This document shows, piece by piece, positions 49,256-57,963 of a stretch of 64,000 nt of DNA. The stretch comes from Dyella sp. C9. GTDB lineage: Bacteria > Pseudomonadota > Gammaproteobacteria > Xanthomonadales > Rhodanobacteraceae. The notes beneath the pieces are model-generated. The model was not told the DNA's origin. It was given only the letters and a program-made list of their open reading frames with translations, and did no database searches. The stretch's first letter is position 1. The number at the start of each line of letters is the position of its first letter. The translations under genes were made by a program, and so were the position numbers. Where the stretch lies: positions 62,001 to 126,000 of the forward strand of contig NZ_QIRF01000001.1 in assembly GCF_003332825.1 (NCBI RefSeq), written 5' to 3'.

Positions 49256-49948
49256 CTAGATGGTGGTGATGCCCAGCGCGCCGCGGGTGTGTGCGCGCAT
49301 GGCCGCCTTGATCTTCTCGCGCCGCTTGCCGTCGGCATCGGACCAGCCGAGCCGCTCCAGCGTGGTGCTGTGGAAGGGCTGGACCGCGGACAGCTGCCCG
49401 AGGATCAGGCCGGTGCGCAGCCGCACTTCGTCGCCGGGCTCGCAGCCGAGCACTTGCGCGACCAGGCGCGTGGCGATGTCGGCGATGGGGCTGGACAGGT
49501 GTTCGCGCATCACTGCAGAGGCGGGACTGTCCTCGGTGCGGGTGCGCGCCGAGAAACGGGCGCGTTCCGGCGTGGCCTTGGAGAACAGCGAGGCATCGAC
49601 CAGGGCATCGAGCAGGTCGCACAGGGTGGTCAGCGCCGCCTCGGGCGGTGCCTGGCGTGACAGCGAGCTGGCCAGCTCCAGCGGCGCATGCAGCAGCTGC
49701 ATGGCCTGCTCGACGATGTACTCGCCGCACGCACGGCTCAGGCCTTCCTTGCTGTCGAAGTAGTACTGCAGGGCCGGCGGGCGCACGCCGGCCTCCTGCG
49801 CGATCTTCCGGGTGGAGGCGCGTTCGTAGCCTTCCTCGCCGAACACCTTGAGCGCCGCCTCGATCAGGCGTGCGCGCTGTTCTTCCCCACGCGCGTAGCC
49901 GCCCGAGCTGGGGCGGCGGCGGGGAGTGCTCACGTTATCGGATGACAA
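49256..49948 (-). CDS. TetR-family regulator with CerR-type C-terminal domain
   Basis: A 230-residue repressor. The N-terminal HTH covers residues 25-75 (A-A-L-K-V-F-G-E-E-G-Y near 31, T-R-K-I-A-Q-E-A-G-V near 45, L-Q-Y-Y-F-D-S-K near 60). The C-terminal half resembles the CerR (DUF1956) ligand-binding domain. Start is a TTG at 49948 with A-A-G-G-A-G seven bases upstream; a GTG 15 bases later has no site. Divergent from the EmrA-like gene across 87 bp carrying tandem operator-like repeats, so it most likely represses the pump and perhaps itself. Confidence 0.85.
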   Translation of the reverse strand: MSSDNVSTPRRRPSSGGYARGEEQRARLIEAALKVFGEEGYERASTRKIAQEAGVRPPALQYYFDSKEGLSRACGEYIVEQAMQLLHAPLELASSLSRQAPPEAALTTLCDLLDALVDASLFSKATPERARFSARTRTEDSPASAVMREHLSSPIADIATRLVAQVLGCEPGDEVRLRTGLILGQLSAVQPFHSTTLERLGWSDADGKRREKIKAAMRAHTRGALGITTI

Positions 49949-49968
49949 GAGGGGCTCCTTGGCAACAA

Positions 49969-50004
49969 ATCTTCCACTTGACAGACATCTTCCGTTTGGA
50001 AGAC
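49969..50004 (+). promoter_or_regulatory. Tandem operator-like repeats overlapping a TTGACA promoter
   Basis: Two adjacent 18-bp copies, ATCTTCCACTTGACAGAC (49969-49986) and ATCTTCCGTTTGGAAGAC (49987-50004), match at 14 of 18 positions; the second contains the inverted repeat TCTTCC/GGAAGA. A perfect TTGACA (49978-49983) lies inside copy 1, with GACTTT about 18 bases downstream. This is a good TetR-type operator over the emrA-like promoter. Confidence 0.6.
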
Positions 50005-50035
50005 TTTAGCGCACCTCGATGCGCCGGCCCAGATC

Positions 50036-51139
50036 ATGCCCCAAGCCCAACCCAACGCCTCCGATACCCCGAATCCGCCGGCTGCGCCGAAGTCGCGCCG
50101 TGCGCGCGTGATCCTGCTGGTGGTCGGAGGCGTGGCCCTGGTGATGGCGGCCTGCTGGGGCGTGGCCTGGTGGACCCATGGCCGCTTCGTGCAGAGCACC
50201 AACGATGCCTACCTCAAGGCCGACCAGGTGGCCGTGGCGCCCAAGGTGCAGGGTTATATCGCGGCGGTGCTGGTGGGCGACAACCAGGATGTGGTGGCCG
50301 GCCAGCCGTTGGTGCGCATCGACGCCAGCAACTATCAGTCCTCGCTCGACCAGCAGCTGGCCGCGCTGGATGCGCGCAAGGCGGACGTGCGCACGGCCGA
50401 GCGCCAGATCGCGCAGCAGGAGGCCGCCATCGAGCAGGCCCGCGCGCAGTGGGACGGCTCGCGCGCCAACGCAGCCTATGCGTCGAAGGAGGCCGAGCGC
50501 TTCAAGGGCCTGAGCGCACAGGGCGTGGAAACCGCCGAGAAGGCTGCCGATGCGCGCAACCAACAGGAGCAGGCCAGCTCGAAGGAACAGGCCAATGCGG
50601 CCGCGCTGCACCAGGCCGAACGCCAGCTCGATACGCTCAAGGCCCAGGCCGAGCAGGCACGCGCCCAACTGGAAGCGGCGCAGGCGCAGGTATCTACCGC
50701 GCGCATCAATCTTGGCGACACGCTGATTCGCGCCAGTTTCGCCGGCCGCATCGGCGACCGCACGGTGCAGGTGGGCCAGTTCGTGCAACCGGGCACGCGC
50801 CTGATGTCGGTGGTGCCGATGAACGAGGTGTACCTGGTCGCCAACTTCAAGGAAACACAGGTGGCCGACATGCATGCCGGGCAGCCGGCGAAGATCAAGG
50901 TCGACGCGCTGGGCGGCCGCGCCATCGACGGCGTGGTGGACAGTTTCTCGCCCGGCACCGGCGCGCAGTTCGCGCTGATTCCCGCGCAGAACGCCACCGG
51001 CAACTTCACCAAGATCGTGCAGCGCGTGCCGGTACGCATCCGCGTGATCATTCCCGATGACCTCAAGGGCCGCCTGCTGCCGGGCTACTCGGTCACGGTG
51101 GACGTGGACACCAAGGCGGCGCAGGCGAGCCGGTCGTGA
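50036..51139 (+). CDS. EmrA-like membrane fusion protein
   Basis: A 367-residue HlyD-family periplasmic adaptor with one N-terminal transmembrane helix (residues 24-45). The biotinyl-lipoyl halves are split by a long coiled coil (about 100-215, Ala/Gln/Glu-rich), with V-A-P-K-V-Q-G-Y-I near 67 and F-A-G-R-I-G-D-R near 235. It bridges the inner-membrane pump EmrB and an outer-membrane factor. Stop overlaps the next gene by four bases (GTGA). Promoter and operator lie just upstream. Confidence 0.87.
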   Translation: MPQAQPNASDTPNPPAAPKSRRARVILLVVGGVALVMAACWGVAWWTHGRFVQSTNDAYLKADQVAVAPKVQGYIAAVLVGDNQDVVAGQPLVRIDASNYQSSLDQQLAALDARKADVRTAERQIAQQEAAIEQARAQWDGSRANAAYASKEAERFKGLSAQGVETAEKAADARNQQEQASSKEQANAAALHQAERQLDTLKAQAEQARAQLEAAQAQVSTARINLGDTLIRASFAGRIGDRTVQVGQFVQPGTRLMSVVPMNEVYLVANFKETQVADMHAGQPAKIKVDALGGRAIDGVVDSFSPGTGAQFALIPAQNATGNFTKIVQRVPVRIRVIIPDDLKGRLLPGYSVTVDVDTKAAQASRS

Positions 51140-52698
51140 CCGACCATCACGAGAAGGCCACCACGCAGGACTGGGTTGCCGTGATCGGCGGCGCCCTCGG
51201 TGCGCTGATCGCCTCGCTCGACATCTCCATCGTCAACTCCGCGTTGCCGCGCATCCAGGGTGAGATCGGGGCCAGCGGCACCGAGGGCACCTGGATCTCC
51301 ACCGGCTACCTGGTGAGCGAGGTGGTGATGATCCCGCTCACTGCCTGGCTCTCGCGCGTGTTCGGGCAGCGTGCGCTGCTGCTCGGTTGCGCCACCATGT
51401 TCACGCTGTTCTCCATGCTGTGCGGCATCAGTCATTCGCTGGAGAGCATGGTGCTGGGGCGCGTCGGGCAGGGCTTCTTCGGCGGCGCGCTGATTCCCGC
51501 TGCACAGACCATCATCCGCACGCGCCTGCCGGCGCGGCAGCTGCCGGTGGGCATGTCGATCTTCGGTCTCATCGTGCTGCTGGGCCCGCTGGTCGGCCCG
51601 GTGGTGGGCGGCTGGCTGACCGAGAGCGTGGGCTGGCAGTGGTGCTTCTTCCTCAATCTGCCCATCGCCATTGCGCTGGTGACCCTGCTGCTGCTTGGCC
51701 TTCCCAAGGAGAAGATGGACATCGCCCAGCTGCTCGAAGCCGACTGGCTGGGCATCATCGGCATGACCGCGGGCCTGAGTTGCCTCACCGTGGTGCTGGA
51801 AGAGGGCCAGCGCGAGCGCTGGTTCGAGTCGCCCATCATCGTGTGGCTCACGGTGATTTCCGCCATCGGCTTCGTGCTGTTGGCGATCGCGCAGAAAACC
51901 AGCGCGCGCCCGGTGCTCAAGCTCAAGCTGATGCTCAACCGCTCGTACGCGGCGGTAATCGTCATCGTGGTGGCGGTGGGCATGGCGCTGTACGGCATTC
52001 TCTACGTCATCCCGCAGTTCCTGGCCGGCATTTCCGGCTACGACGCGGAGCAGTCCGGGCGCGTGCTGTTCCTCTCGGGCATTCCCGCCATCATGCTGAT
52101 GCCGGTGCTGCCCAGGCTGCTGCGCCTGAACATGCGCGTGATGGTGATCATCGGCCTGCTGTGCTTTGCCGTGAGCTGCTTCATGGACGTGGGCCTCACG
52201 GCGCAATCAGCCGGCGAGGCCTTCGTGTGGTCGCAGCTGTTGCGTGGCGTCGGGCAGATCCTGGCCTTCATGCCGCTCAACCAGGCATCGGTGGGCTCGG
52301 TGAGCCGCGAGGACGCCGCCGATGCGGCCGGCCTCTACAACATGGCGCGAAACCTCGGCGGCTCGCTGGGCCTCGCCTTGCTGGGCGTGTTCATCGATCG
52401 CCAGGTGACGCAGCACGTGCAGTCGATCGGCGAGTCGATCACCGCGAACTCCGCCACCGGCCAGGACTACTTGGCGGCGATGGCGGCCAACGTGGCGACG
52501 CAAACCGGGGTCGATGCCGCGGCCGCGCATACGGTGGCGGTGGCGCAGCTGGCCAGCGCCATCCAGGAGCAGGCCACGGTGATCACCTATACCAACTGCT
52601 TCTGGTTCCTGGGCGTGGCCATGGTGGCCATGATTCCCCTGACTTTCCTGCTGCGCACCCGGCCTGCCGGTGCGGCGGCCTCGCAGATGGCCCATTGA
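51136..52698 (+). CDS. EmrB/QacA-type MFS drug exporter (14 TM)
   Basis: A 520-residue DHA2 transporter with 14 predicted helices. Motifs: L-D-I-S-I-V-N-S-A-L-P-R-I in helix 1, F-G-Q-R near residue 77 and a motif-C-like G-P-L-V-G-P-V-V-G-G-W in helix 5. GTG start at 51136 overlaps the emrA-like stop. EmrAB systems export hydrophobic acids and uncouplers; specificity cannot be read. The gene is followed by its outer-membrane factor after 10 bases. Confidence 0.9.
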   Translation: MTDHHEKATTQDWVAVIGGALGALIASLDISIVNSALPRIQGEIGASGTEGTWISTGYLVSEVVMIPLTAWLSRVFGQRALLLGCATMFTLFSMLCGISHSLESMVLGRVGQGFFGGALIPAAQTIIRTRLPARQLPVGMSIFGLIVLLGPLVGPVVGGWLTESVGWQWCFFLNLPIAIALVTLLLLGLPKEKMDIAQLLEADWLGIIGMTAGLSCLTVVLEEGQRERWFESPIIVWLTVISAIGFVLLAIAQKTSARPVLKLKLMLNRSYAAVIVIVVAVGMALYGILYVIPQFLAGISGYDAEQSGRVLFLSGIPAIMLMPVLPRLLRLNMRVMVIIGLLCFAVSCFMDVGLTAQSAGEAFVWSQLLRGVGQILAFMPLNQASVGSVSREDAADAAGLYNMARNLGGSLGLALLGVFIDRQVTQHVQSIGESITANSATGQDYLAAMAANVATQTGVDAAAAHTVAVAQLASAIQEQATVITYTNCFWFLGVAMVAMIPLTFLLRTRPAGAAASQMAH

Positions 52699-52708
52699 CG
52701 TGCCCGCC

Positions 52709-54163
52709 ATGAACAACGCAATCCGCCCCCGAATGGCTGCCCTGGCGATCGCCACCTCGCTGCTCACCGGTTGCATGGTGGGCCCCAACTACAAGGGTGC
52801 GCCCGACGTGGCCGGCGCGGCCTCGCAGCAGGCGTTCCATCGCGCTGATGCGCTTTCCACCGCCGCACCCGCGGCGTCGTGGTGGAAGGCGCTGGACGAC
52901 GCACAGCTCGATCGGCTGATCGATGACGCTTTCGGCGCCAGCCCCGACCTGCAGGTGGCCGAGGCCAAGCTGCAGCAGTCGCGCGCCAGCCTGAAGAAGT
53001 CGCGCGCGGGCCTGCTGCCCAGCACGGGTTCCAGCGCCCTGTACATGCAGAGCAAGGGCCTCACCACGGCATTGGGCGGCTCGCAGGAGTCTGGTTCGGA
53101 AGGATCATCCTCGAGTGCTTCGGACACCATGTCGTTCTACGACGTGGGCTTCGATGCCACCTGGGAGATCGACCTGTTCGGCGGGCAGCGCCGCGCCGTG
53201 CAGGGCGCACGTGCGCGCGAGGCTTCGGCCATCGCATCGCTGCAGGATGCGCACGTGTCGCTGGCGGCGGAAGTGGCCGACGCCTATGTCACCTTGCGCG
53301 AACTGCAGGGCCGCGTCGAACTGGCCCAGCAGAACATCCGCGTGCAGAGCCAGATGCTGGCCCTGGAGCAGGCGCGCCGGGCTGGCGGTACCGCCACCGA
53401 TCTCGACGTGGAACGCCTGGGCCACCAGCTGGAGTCCACGCGCGCGCAGGCGATTCCGCTGCAGGCACAGATCGCCGAGCAACTCGATCGCCTGGCCATC
53501 CTCACCGGTCGCCTGCCGGGGCAGCTCGATGCCGCGCTCGCCAGCACGATGGCCGTGCCCTTGCCGCCGGTGCGGGTCGATGTGGGTGATCCCGCGTCAA
53601 TGCTGCGTCGCCGGCCTGACGTGCGCGAGGCCGAGCAGAGCCTGATCGAGAAGAACGCGCTGGTGGGGCAACGCACCGCCGACCTGTTTCCCAAGGTGGA
53701 GCTGCTGGGCACGGTGGGCTACGGCGCCACCGAACCCGGGCAATTGTTCAAGGGCGACAGCCTGACCTATATCGCGGTGCCGCTGCTGCAATGGAGTCCG
53801 TTCGACTTCGGCCGTACCCGCGCGGGCATCAACGAAGCGAAGGGCGAGTATGCCGAGGCGCTCGCCAGCTACCGGAAGACGGTGCTGGGCGCCTTGCAGG
53901 ATGCCGAAACCTCGCTGGCCCGTTTCGGCCACCAGCGTGAGAGCGTAGTGAGCCTTGCCGGCGTGCTGGCTTCGGCGGAGCGCACCTCGACGATGACCCA
54001 GCTGCGCGCTCAGGGCGGCACCGCCACCACGCTGGACCAGCTGGATGTCGAGCGGCAGCGCGTCTCCGCCCAGTCGGATCTGCTGCAGGCCAAGGCACAG
54101 CTGACGCGTGACTACATTGCGTTGCAGAAGAGCCTCGGCCTCGGCTGGGCCGAACCGGGCTGA
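52709..54163 (+). CDS. NodT/TolC-type outer-membrane efflux lipoprotein
   Basis: A 484-residue outer-membrane factor with lipobox L-L-T-G-C near residue 22 and the conserved V-G-P-N-Y segment after it. Two OEP repeats follow (Q-S-R-A-S-L-K-K near residue 100; R-R-P-D-V-R-E-A-E near 300). It completes a tripartite pump with the two upstream genes. Start at ATG 52709; GTG 52700 is a possible alternative. Confidence 0.88.
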   Translation: MNNAIRPRMAALAIATSLLTGCMVGPNYKGAPDVAGAASQQAFHRADALSTAAPAASWWKALDDAQLDRLIDDAFGASPDLQVAEAKLQQSRASLKKSRAGLLPSTGSSALYMQSKGLTTALGGSQESGSEGSSSSASDTMSFYDVGFDATWEIDLFGGQRRAVQGARAREASAIASLQDAHVSLAAEVADAYVTLRELQGRVELAQQNIRVQSQMLALEQARRAGGTATDLDVERLGHQLESTRAQAIPLQAQIAEQLDRLAILTGRLPGQLDAALASTMAVPLPPVRVDVGDPASMLRRRPDVREAEQSLIEKNALVGQRTADLFPKVELLGTVGYGATEPGQLFKGDSLTYIAVPLLQWSPFDFGRTRAGINEAKGEYAEALASYRKTVLGALQDAETSLARFGHQRESVVSLAGVLASAERTSTMTQLRAQGGTATTLDQLDVERQRVSAQSDLLQAKAQLTRDYIALQKSLGLGWAEPG

Positions 54164-54322
54164 CGTTCGCGCGCAGGCTGGGTCGGATGTCCTTGGACAA
54201 GGGGCTTTCCACCCGGCGGCGGCCGGGGCGCCATGCGTTGCCGATGCCGTGGACGTTTCTCCTGGCATGTCCACGGCAAGGCCACGATGGACACATGGCG
54301 CGCGGGACCGGCGTTGGTGGGC

Positions 54323-55054
54323 TCAGCGTTGGCGAGGCGTGCGCGAGGCGCTTGGGCGTGAAGGGCGCTTGTCTCCCTTTGCCCCGCCATGCGGGCGACC
54401 CGCGTCGGCGATGGCGTGATCGCGGCGTACCGCCTCGAGCCCCGCCAGCGCAAACGTGTGCAGATGGTCCACCAGCACCGGCCCTGGCATCTGCGCGATG
54501 TCGCCCAGCGGGCCGGGGACGCCCTTGCGCGCGACCAGCAGCATGCCGCAGGGCGCGGCAATGCTGATCAGGCAGCGGGTGAGCGCCGGATCCTCGGCGG
54601 GGATGCCCGAGACATCACTCAGGATTTGCCTCACCACCTGTATCTTGGGCAGCACTTCCTTCTGCAGCAGGGTCCTGAGATGGGACGAGGGCGCGAGGAT
54701 TTCCCTGGCCAGTACACGGATGTTCCAGCCACTGTCGCCCTGCGCGCGCTCCACCAGGCGCTCGAAGATCCTGCGCAGCTTGTCGCTGGCCGACATCCCG
54801 CTGTCGGCCAGCGCACGCAGGTCCACCAGGCTGATCAGTTGCCGGTGGGCCTCGGCCAGCACGGCCTGGTAAAGACCGCTGCGATTGCCGAAGTGATAGT
54901 TGATCGACGCCAGGTCGACCTCGGCGCGGGCGGCAATCGCCTTGCTGGTGGCCTCGGCATAGCCCTCGGCAGCGAACAGCTCGCCGGCGGCTTCCAGGAT
55001 GCGCTGGCGCGTGACTTCTCCGTCCGTACGGACGGCGCGGCGGGGCTTGCTCAT
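54323..55054 (-). CDS. TetR-family regulator of the second efflux locus
   Basis: A 243-residue repressor with N-terminal HTH (residues 15-65: I-L-E-A-A-G-E-L-F-A-A-E-G-Y, S-K-A-I-A-A-R-A-E-V, I-N-Y-H-F-G-N) and a CerR/DUF1956-like C-terminal domain. The last 25 residues are basic and Pro/Ser-rich. ATG 55054 starts the HTH region; 18 upstream codons are discarded. Divergent from the HlyD gene across 129 bp with a promoter, an AT-rich operator-like stretch and a hairpin. It resembles YbiH/CecR of E. coli, which controls ybhGFSR. Confidence 0.87.
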   Translation of the reverse strand: MSKPRRAVRTDGEVTRQRILEAAGELFAAEGYAEATSKAIAARAEVDLASINYHFGNRSGLYQAVLAEAHRQLISLVDLRALADSGMSASDKLRRIFERLVERAQGDSGWNIRVLAREILAPSSHLRTLLQKEVLPKIQVVRQILSDVSGIPAEDPALTRCLISIAAPCGMLLVARKGVPGPLGDIAQMPGPVLVDHLHTFALAGLEAVRRDHAIADAGRPHGGAKGDKRPSRPSASRTPRQR

Positions 55055-55078
55055 GCGTGGATCTCTGATCTTGTCGGT

Positions 55079-55129
55079 TTGCCGACCGGTCGATGATGCG
55101 GTATACATAGTTTAAACTCAATTTAAAGT
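55079..55129 (+). promoter_or_regulatory. Promoter with symmetric operator-like element
   Basis: TTGCCG (55079-55084) and TATACA (55102-55107) are 17 bases apart, a good sigma-70 promoter for the HlyD operon. The predicted start falls in a symmetrical AT-rich element with two TTTAAA cores (about 55111-55116 and 55122-55127), a plausible TetR-type operator. Confidence 0.55.
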
Positions 55130-55158
55130 AACCACGCCGCCCGGCGTGGTTGGCGTTT
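55130..55158 (+). terminator. 10-bp hairpin with TTTT in the operon leader
   Basis: AACCACGCCG (55130-55139) and CGGCGTGGTT (55142-55151) form a perfect 10-bp stem with a 2-base loop; TTTT follows at 55155-55158. It lies between the promoter and the first start codon (55184), so it may act as a leader attenuator or a 5' stabilising hairpin. Confidence 0.45.
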
Positions 55159-55183
55159 TCCGATCCCTTGCGGAAGCTGTCCC

Positions 55184-56188
55184 ATGAAGAAGCCGCTCAT
55201 TGCAGCGCTGGTCGTCGTCCTGCTTGCCGCGGTGGCGGGCGTGTTCTGGTGGCACAGCCGCGGTGCCCTTGACCCGAACCACCTCGTGCTGGACGGCAAC
55301 GTCGACATCCGGCAGATCTCGCTGGCCTTCGACGGCAGTGGCAGGGTGCTGCAGCTGCGTGCGGAGGAGGGCGACCGGGTCAAGGCCGGCCAGGTGCTGG
55401 GCCTGCTCGATACGCGAACGCTGGCGCTGGAGGCGGCACAGGCCCGGGCGCAGATCGAGGTGCAGCAGCAGAACCTGCTGCGCCTCCAGCATGGTTCACG
55501 TCCGCAGGAGCTGGCGCAGGCGAAGAGTCGCCTCGCCGCCGCGCAGGCCACTGCCGCCAAGGCGGCACGGGATCTGGCCCGCCTGGAGGACATCGCTGCG
55601 AAGACACAAGGCCATGGCGTGAGTCCGCAGGATCTGGACAGCGCCCGGAGCAACGCGCAGGTCACCCGCGCGCAGGCCGAGGAGCAACAGCAGGCCCTGC
55701 GTCTTACCGAGTTGGGACCGCGCGAGGAGGACATCGCCGGTGCAGACGCGCAACTGAAGTCCTCGCAGGCGCAGCTGGCGGTGCTGGAGCACGAGATCGA
55801 CCTGGGTGTGCTGGTCGCTCCGGCCGATGCGGTCGTTCGATCGCGCCTGCTGGAGCCGGGCGACATGGCCACGCCGCAGCGGCCCGTGTTCGCGCTGGCA
55901 CTGGTGCAACCCAAATGGGTACGCGTCTACGTCAGCGAGACGCAGCTCGGCAAGGTGAAGCCGGGCATGGCTGCCACCGTCACCACCGACACCTATCCTG
56001 ATCATCCCGTCGTTGGCCAGGTGGGTTATATCTCCTCGGTGGCCGAGTTCACGCCCAAGAACGTGCAGACCGAGGAGTTGCGCACCAGCCTGCTCTACGA
56101 GGTGCGCGTGGTGGTGCAGGATGCCGACAACCGATTGCGCCTGGGGCAGCCGGCCACCGTGCGCTTGGATCTCGGCTCGGTGAAATGA
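55184..56188 (+). CDS. YbhG-like membrane fusion protein
   Basis: A 334-residue HlyD-family adaptor with an N-terminal helix (residues 4-21), lipoyl half-motif D-G-S-G-R-V near 50, a long coiled coil (85-200) and V-G-Y-I-S-S near 285. It connects the ABC exporter below to the outer-membrane factor. The stop overlaps the ATPase start by four bases (ATGA). Confidence 0.87.
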   Translation: MKKPLIAALVVVLLAAVAGVFWWHSRGALDPNHLVLDGNVDIRQISLAFDGSGRVLQLRAEEGDRVKAGQVLGLLDTRTLALEAAQARAQIEVQQQNLLRLQHGSRPQELAQAKSRLAAAQATAAKAARDLARLEDIAAKTQGHGVSPQDLDSARSNAQVTRAQAEEQQQALRLTELGPREEDIAGADAQLKSSQAQLAVLEHEIDLGVLVAPADAVVRSRLLEPGDMATPQRPVFALALVQPKWVRVYVSETQLGKVKPGMAATVTTDTYPDHPVVGQVGYISSVAEFTPKNVQTEELRTSLLYEVRVVVQDADNRLRLGQPATVRLDLGSVK

Positions 56189-57963
56189 CCGAAGCCGCTG
56201 CCACCATCGTCGCCGAAGGCCTGCGCAAGGTCTTTCCCGGGCCCGGCGGCAAGCCGGTGCACGCGTTGGACGGCGTATCGCTCACGGTTCGCGCAGGCGA
56301 GCTGACCGCGCTGGTGGGGCCCGATGGCGCCGGCAAGAGCACCTTGCTGCGCATGGTCGCCGGCATCCTCGCGCCGGACGAGGGACGCCTGCAGGTGCTG
56401 GGCATGGATGCGGCGAAGGATGCGCAGGGCATCCAGGACCGCATCAGCTACATGCCGCAGCGTTTCGGCCTGTACGAGGACCTCAGCGTGCAGGAGAACC
56501 TGGATCTCTACGCCGACCTGCACGGCGTGAGCCAGGAACAGCGCCAGCAACGCTTCCAACGCCTGCTGGCCATGACGGACCTGGCGCGCTTCACCAGCCG
56601 TCCGGCGGGCAAGCTCTCCGGCGGCATGAAGCAGAAGCTGGGCCTGGCCTGCACCCTGGTGCGCTCGCCCGACCTGCTGGTGCTGGATGAACCCAGCGTG
56701 GGCGTCGATCCGCTGTCGCGCAGGGACCTGTGGGAGATCGTGCAGCAACTGGTCGACGACGAGCAGTTGAGCGTGATCGTCAGCACGGCCTACATGGATG
56801 AAGCCGAACGCTGCGCGCAGGTGTTCGTGATGCACCAGGGCAAGGTGCTGGCCGATGGCACGCCCGCGGCGTTGCGCGAACGGGCGCGCGGCCTCACCGG
56901 CATCGTGACGCCGCCGGATGGCGTGCCGGCGCGCGACCTTCAGGCGCGGCTGATCGACGCCACCGAGCTGATCGTCGATGCCGTGCCCAGTGGCGGCAGC
57001 GTGCGTTTCATCCGCCAGCCCGACGCCGCCCCGGGCAAACTCGCCGAACTGCTCCAAGGCCTTCCGGCGCATGGCCGGCCGGAAGAACTGGAAGACGCCT
57101 TCATGCTGCTGCTGCGGCAACACCACGCCGAGCAGGAGGATGCGCCGCCCGCGTCGGATCTCATGCCCCCCAAGGCCGTCTTGCGGTCGAGAGACGAGAA
57201 ACCCGTGATCATCGTGCGCGACCTGGTGCGCCGCTTCGGTGACTTCACCGCGGTAGCCAGTACCTCGTTCGACGTGCGGCGTGGGGAGATCTTCGGCCTG
57301 CTGGGACCCAACGGCGCCGGCAAGACCACTACCTTCCGCATGCTGTGCGGGTTGCTGCCGGCGACCAGCGGCCACCTGGAAGTGGCAGGCCTGGATTTGC
57401 GCACCGCGCGTGCGCAGGCCCGTGGACGCATCGGCTACGTGTCGCAGAAGTTCGCCCTGTACGGCAACCTCAGCGTGCACGAGAACCTGCAGTTCTTCGG
57501 CGGCGCCTACGGGCTCAGGGGCACCGCGCTGCGTGCACGCATCAAGGCCGTGCAATCACAGTTCCAGCTCGATCCGGTCGCTGTCAGCGGCGACATGCCG
57601 GGTGGCTACAAGCAGCGCCTGGCCATGGCGGTCGGCCTGCTGCACGAGCCGGACATCCTGTTCCTGGACGAACCCACCAGTGGCATCGATCCGCTGGCCC
57701 GTCGCTCGTTCTGGCGCACCATCACCGCGCTGGTGCAGGGCGGAGTCACCGTGGTGATCACCACGCACTTCATGGAAGAGGCGGAATACTGCGATCGCAT
57801 CGCCATCCAGGATGCGGGTCGCGTGCTGGCGCTGGGCACGCCGAAGGAAGTGCGTGAGCAGGCCGGCACGGCGCACGGAGGCGACATGAACAGCGCCTTC
57901 ATCGCCATCGTCGAGCAGGCGCGTGCCCAGGGCCATCAATCCGGTGCGGAGAAGGTGGCATGA
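56185..57963 (+). CDS. Tandem ABC transporter ATPase (YbhF-like)
   Basis: A 592-residue protein with two complete ABC ATPase domains. Domain 1: Walker A G-P-D-G-A-G-K-S near residue 45, signature L-S-G-G-M-K-Q near 145, Walker B L-L-V-L-D-E-P. Domain 2: Walker A G-P-N-G-A-G-K-T near 375, signature degenerate as M-P-G-G-Y-K-Q-R-L near 470, Walker B L-F-L-D-E-P. It powers the two ABC-2 permeases that follow and overlaps the first by four bases. Such exporters carry drugs or lipophilic compounds. Confidence 0.9.
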   Translation: MTEAAATIVAEGLRKVFPGPGGKPVHALDGVSLTVRAGELTALVGPDGAGKSTLLRMVAGILAPDEGRLQVLGMDAAKDAQGIQDRISYMPQRFGLYEDLSVQENLDLYADLHGVSQEQRQQRFQRLLAMTDLARFTSRPAGKLSGGMKQKLGLACTLVRSPDLLVLDEPSVGVDPLSRRDLWEIVQQLVDDEQLSVIVSTAYMDEAERCAQVFVMHQGKVLADGTPAALRERARGLTGIVTPPDGVPARDLQARLIDATELIVDAVPSGGSVRFIRQPDAAPGKLAELLQGLPAHGRPEELEDAFMLLLRQHHAEQEDAPPASDLMPPKAVLRSRDEKPVIIVRDLVRRFGDFTAVASTSFDVRRGEIFGLLGPNGAGKTTTFRMLCGLLPATSGHLEVAGLDLRTARAQARGRIGYVSQKFALYGNLSVHENLQFFGGAYGLRGTALRARIKAVQSQFQLDPVAVSGDMPGGYKQRLAMAVGLLHEPDILFLDEPTSGIDPLARRSFWRTITALVQGGVTVVITTHFMEEAEYCDRIAIQDAGRVLALGTPKEVREQAGTAHGGDMNSAFIAIVEQARAQGHQSGAEKVA

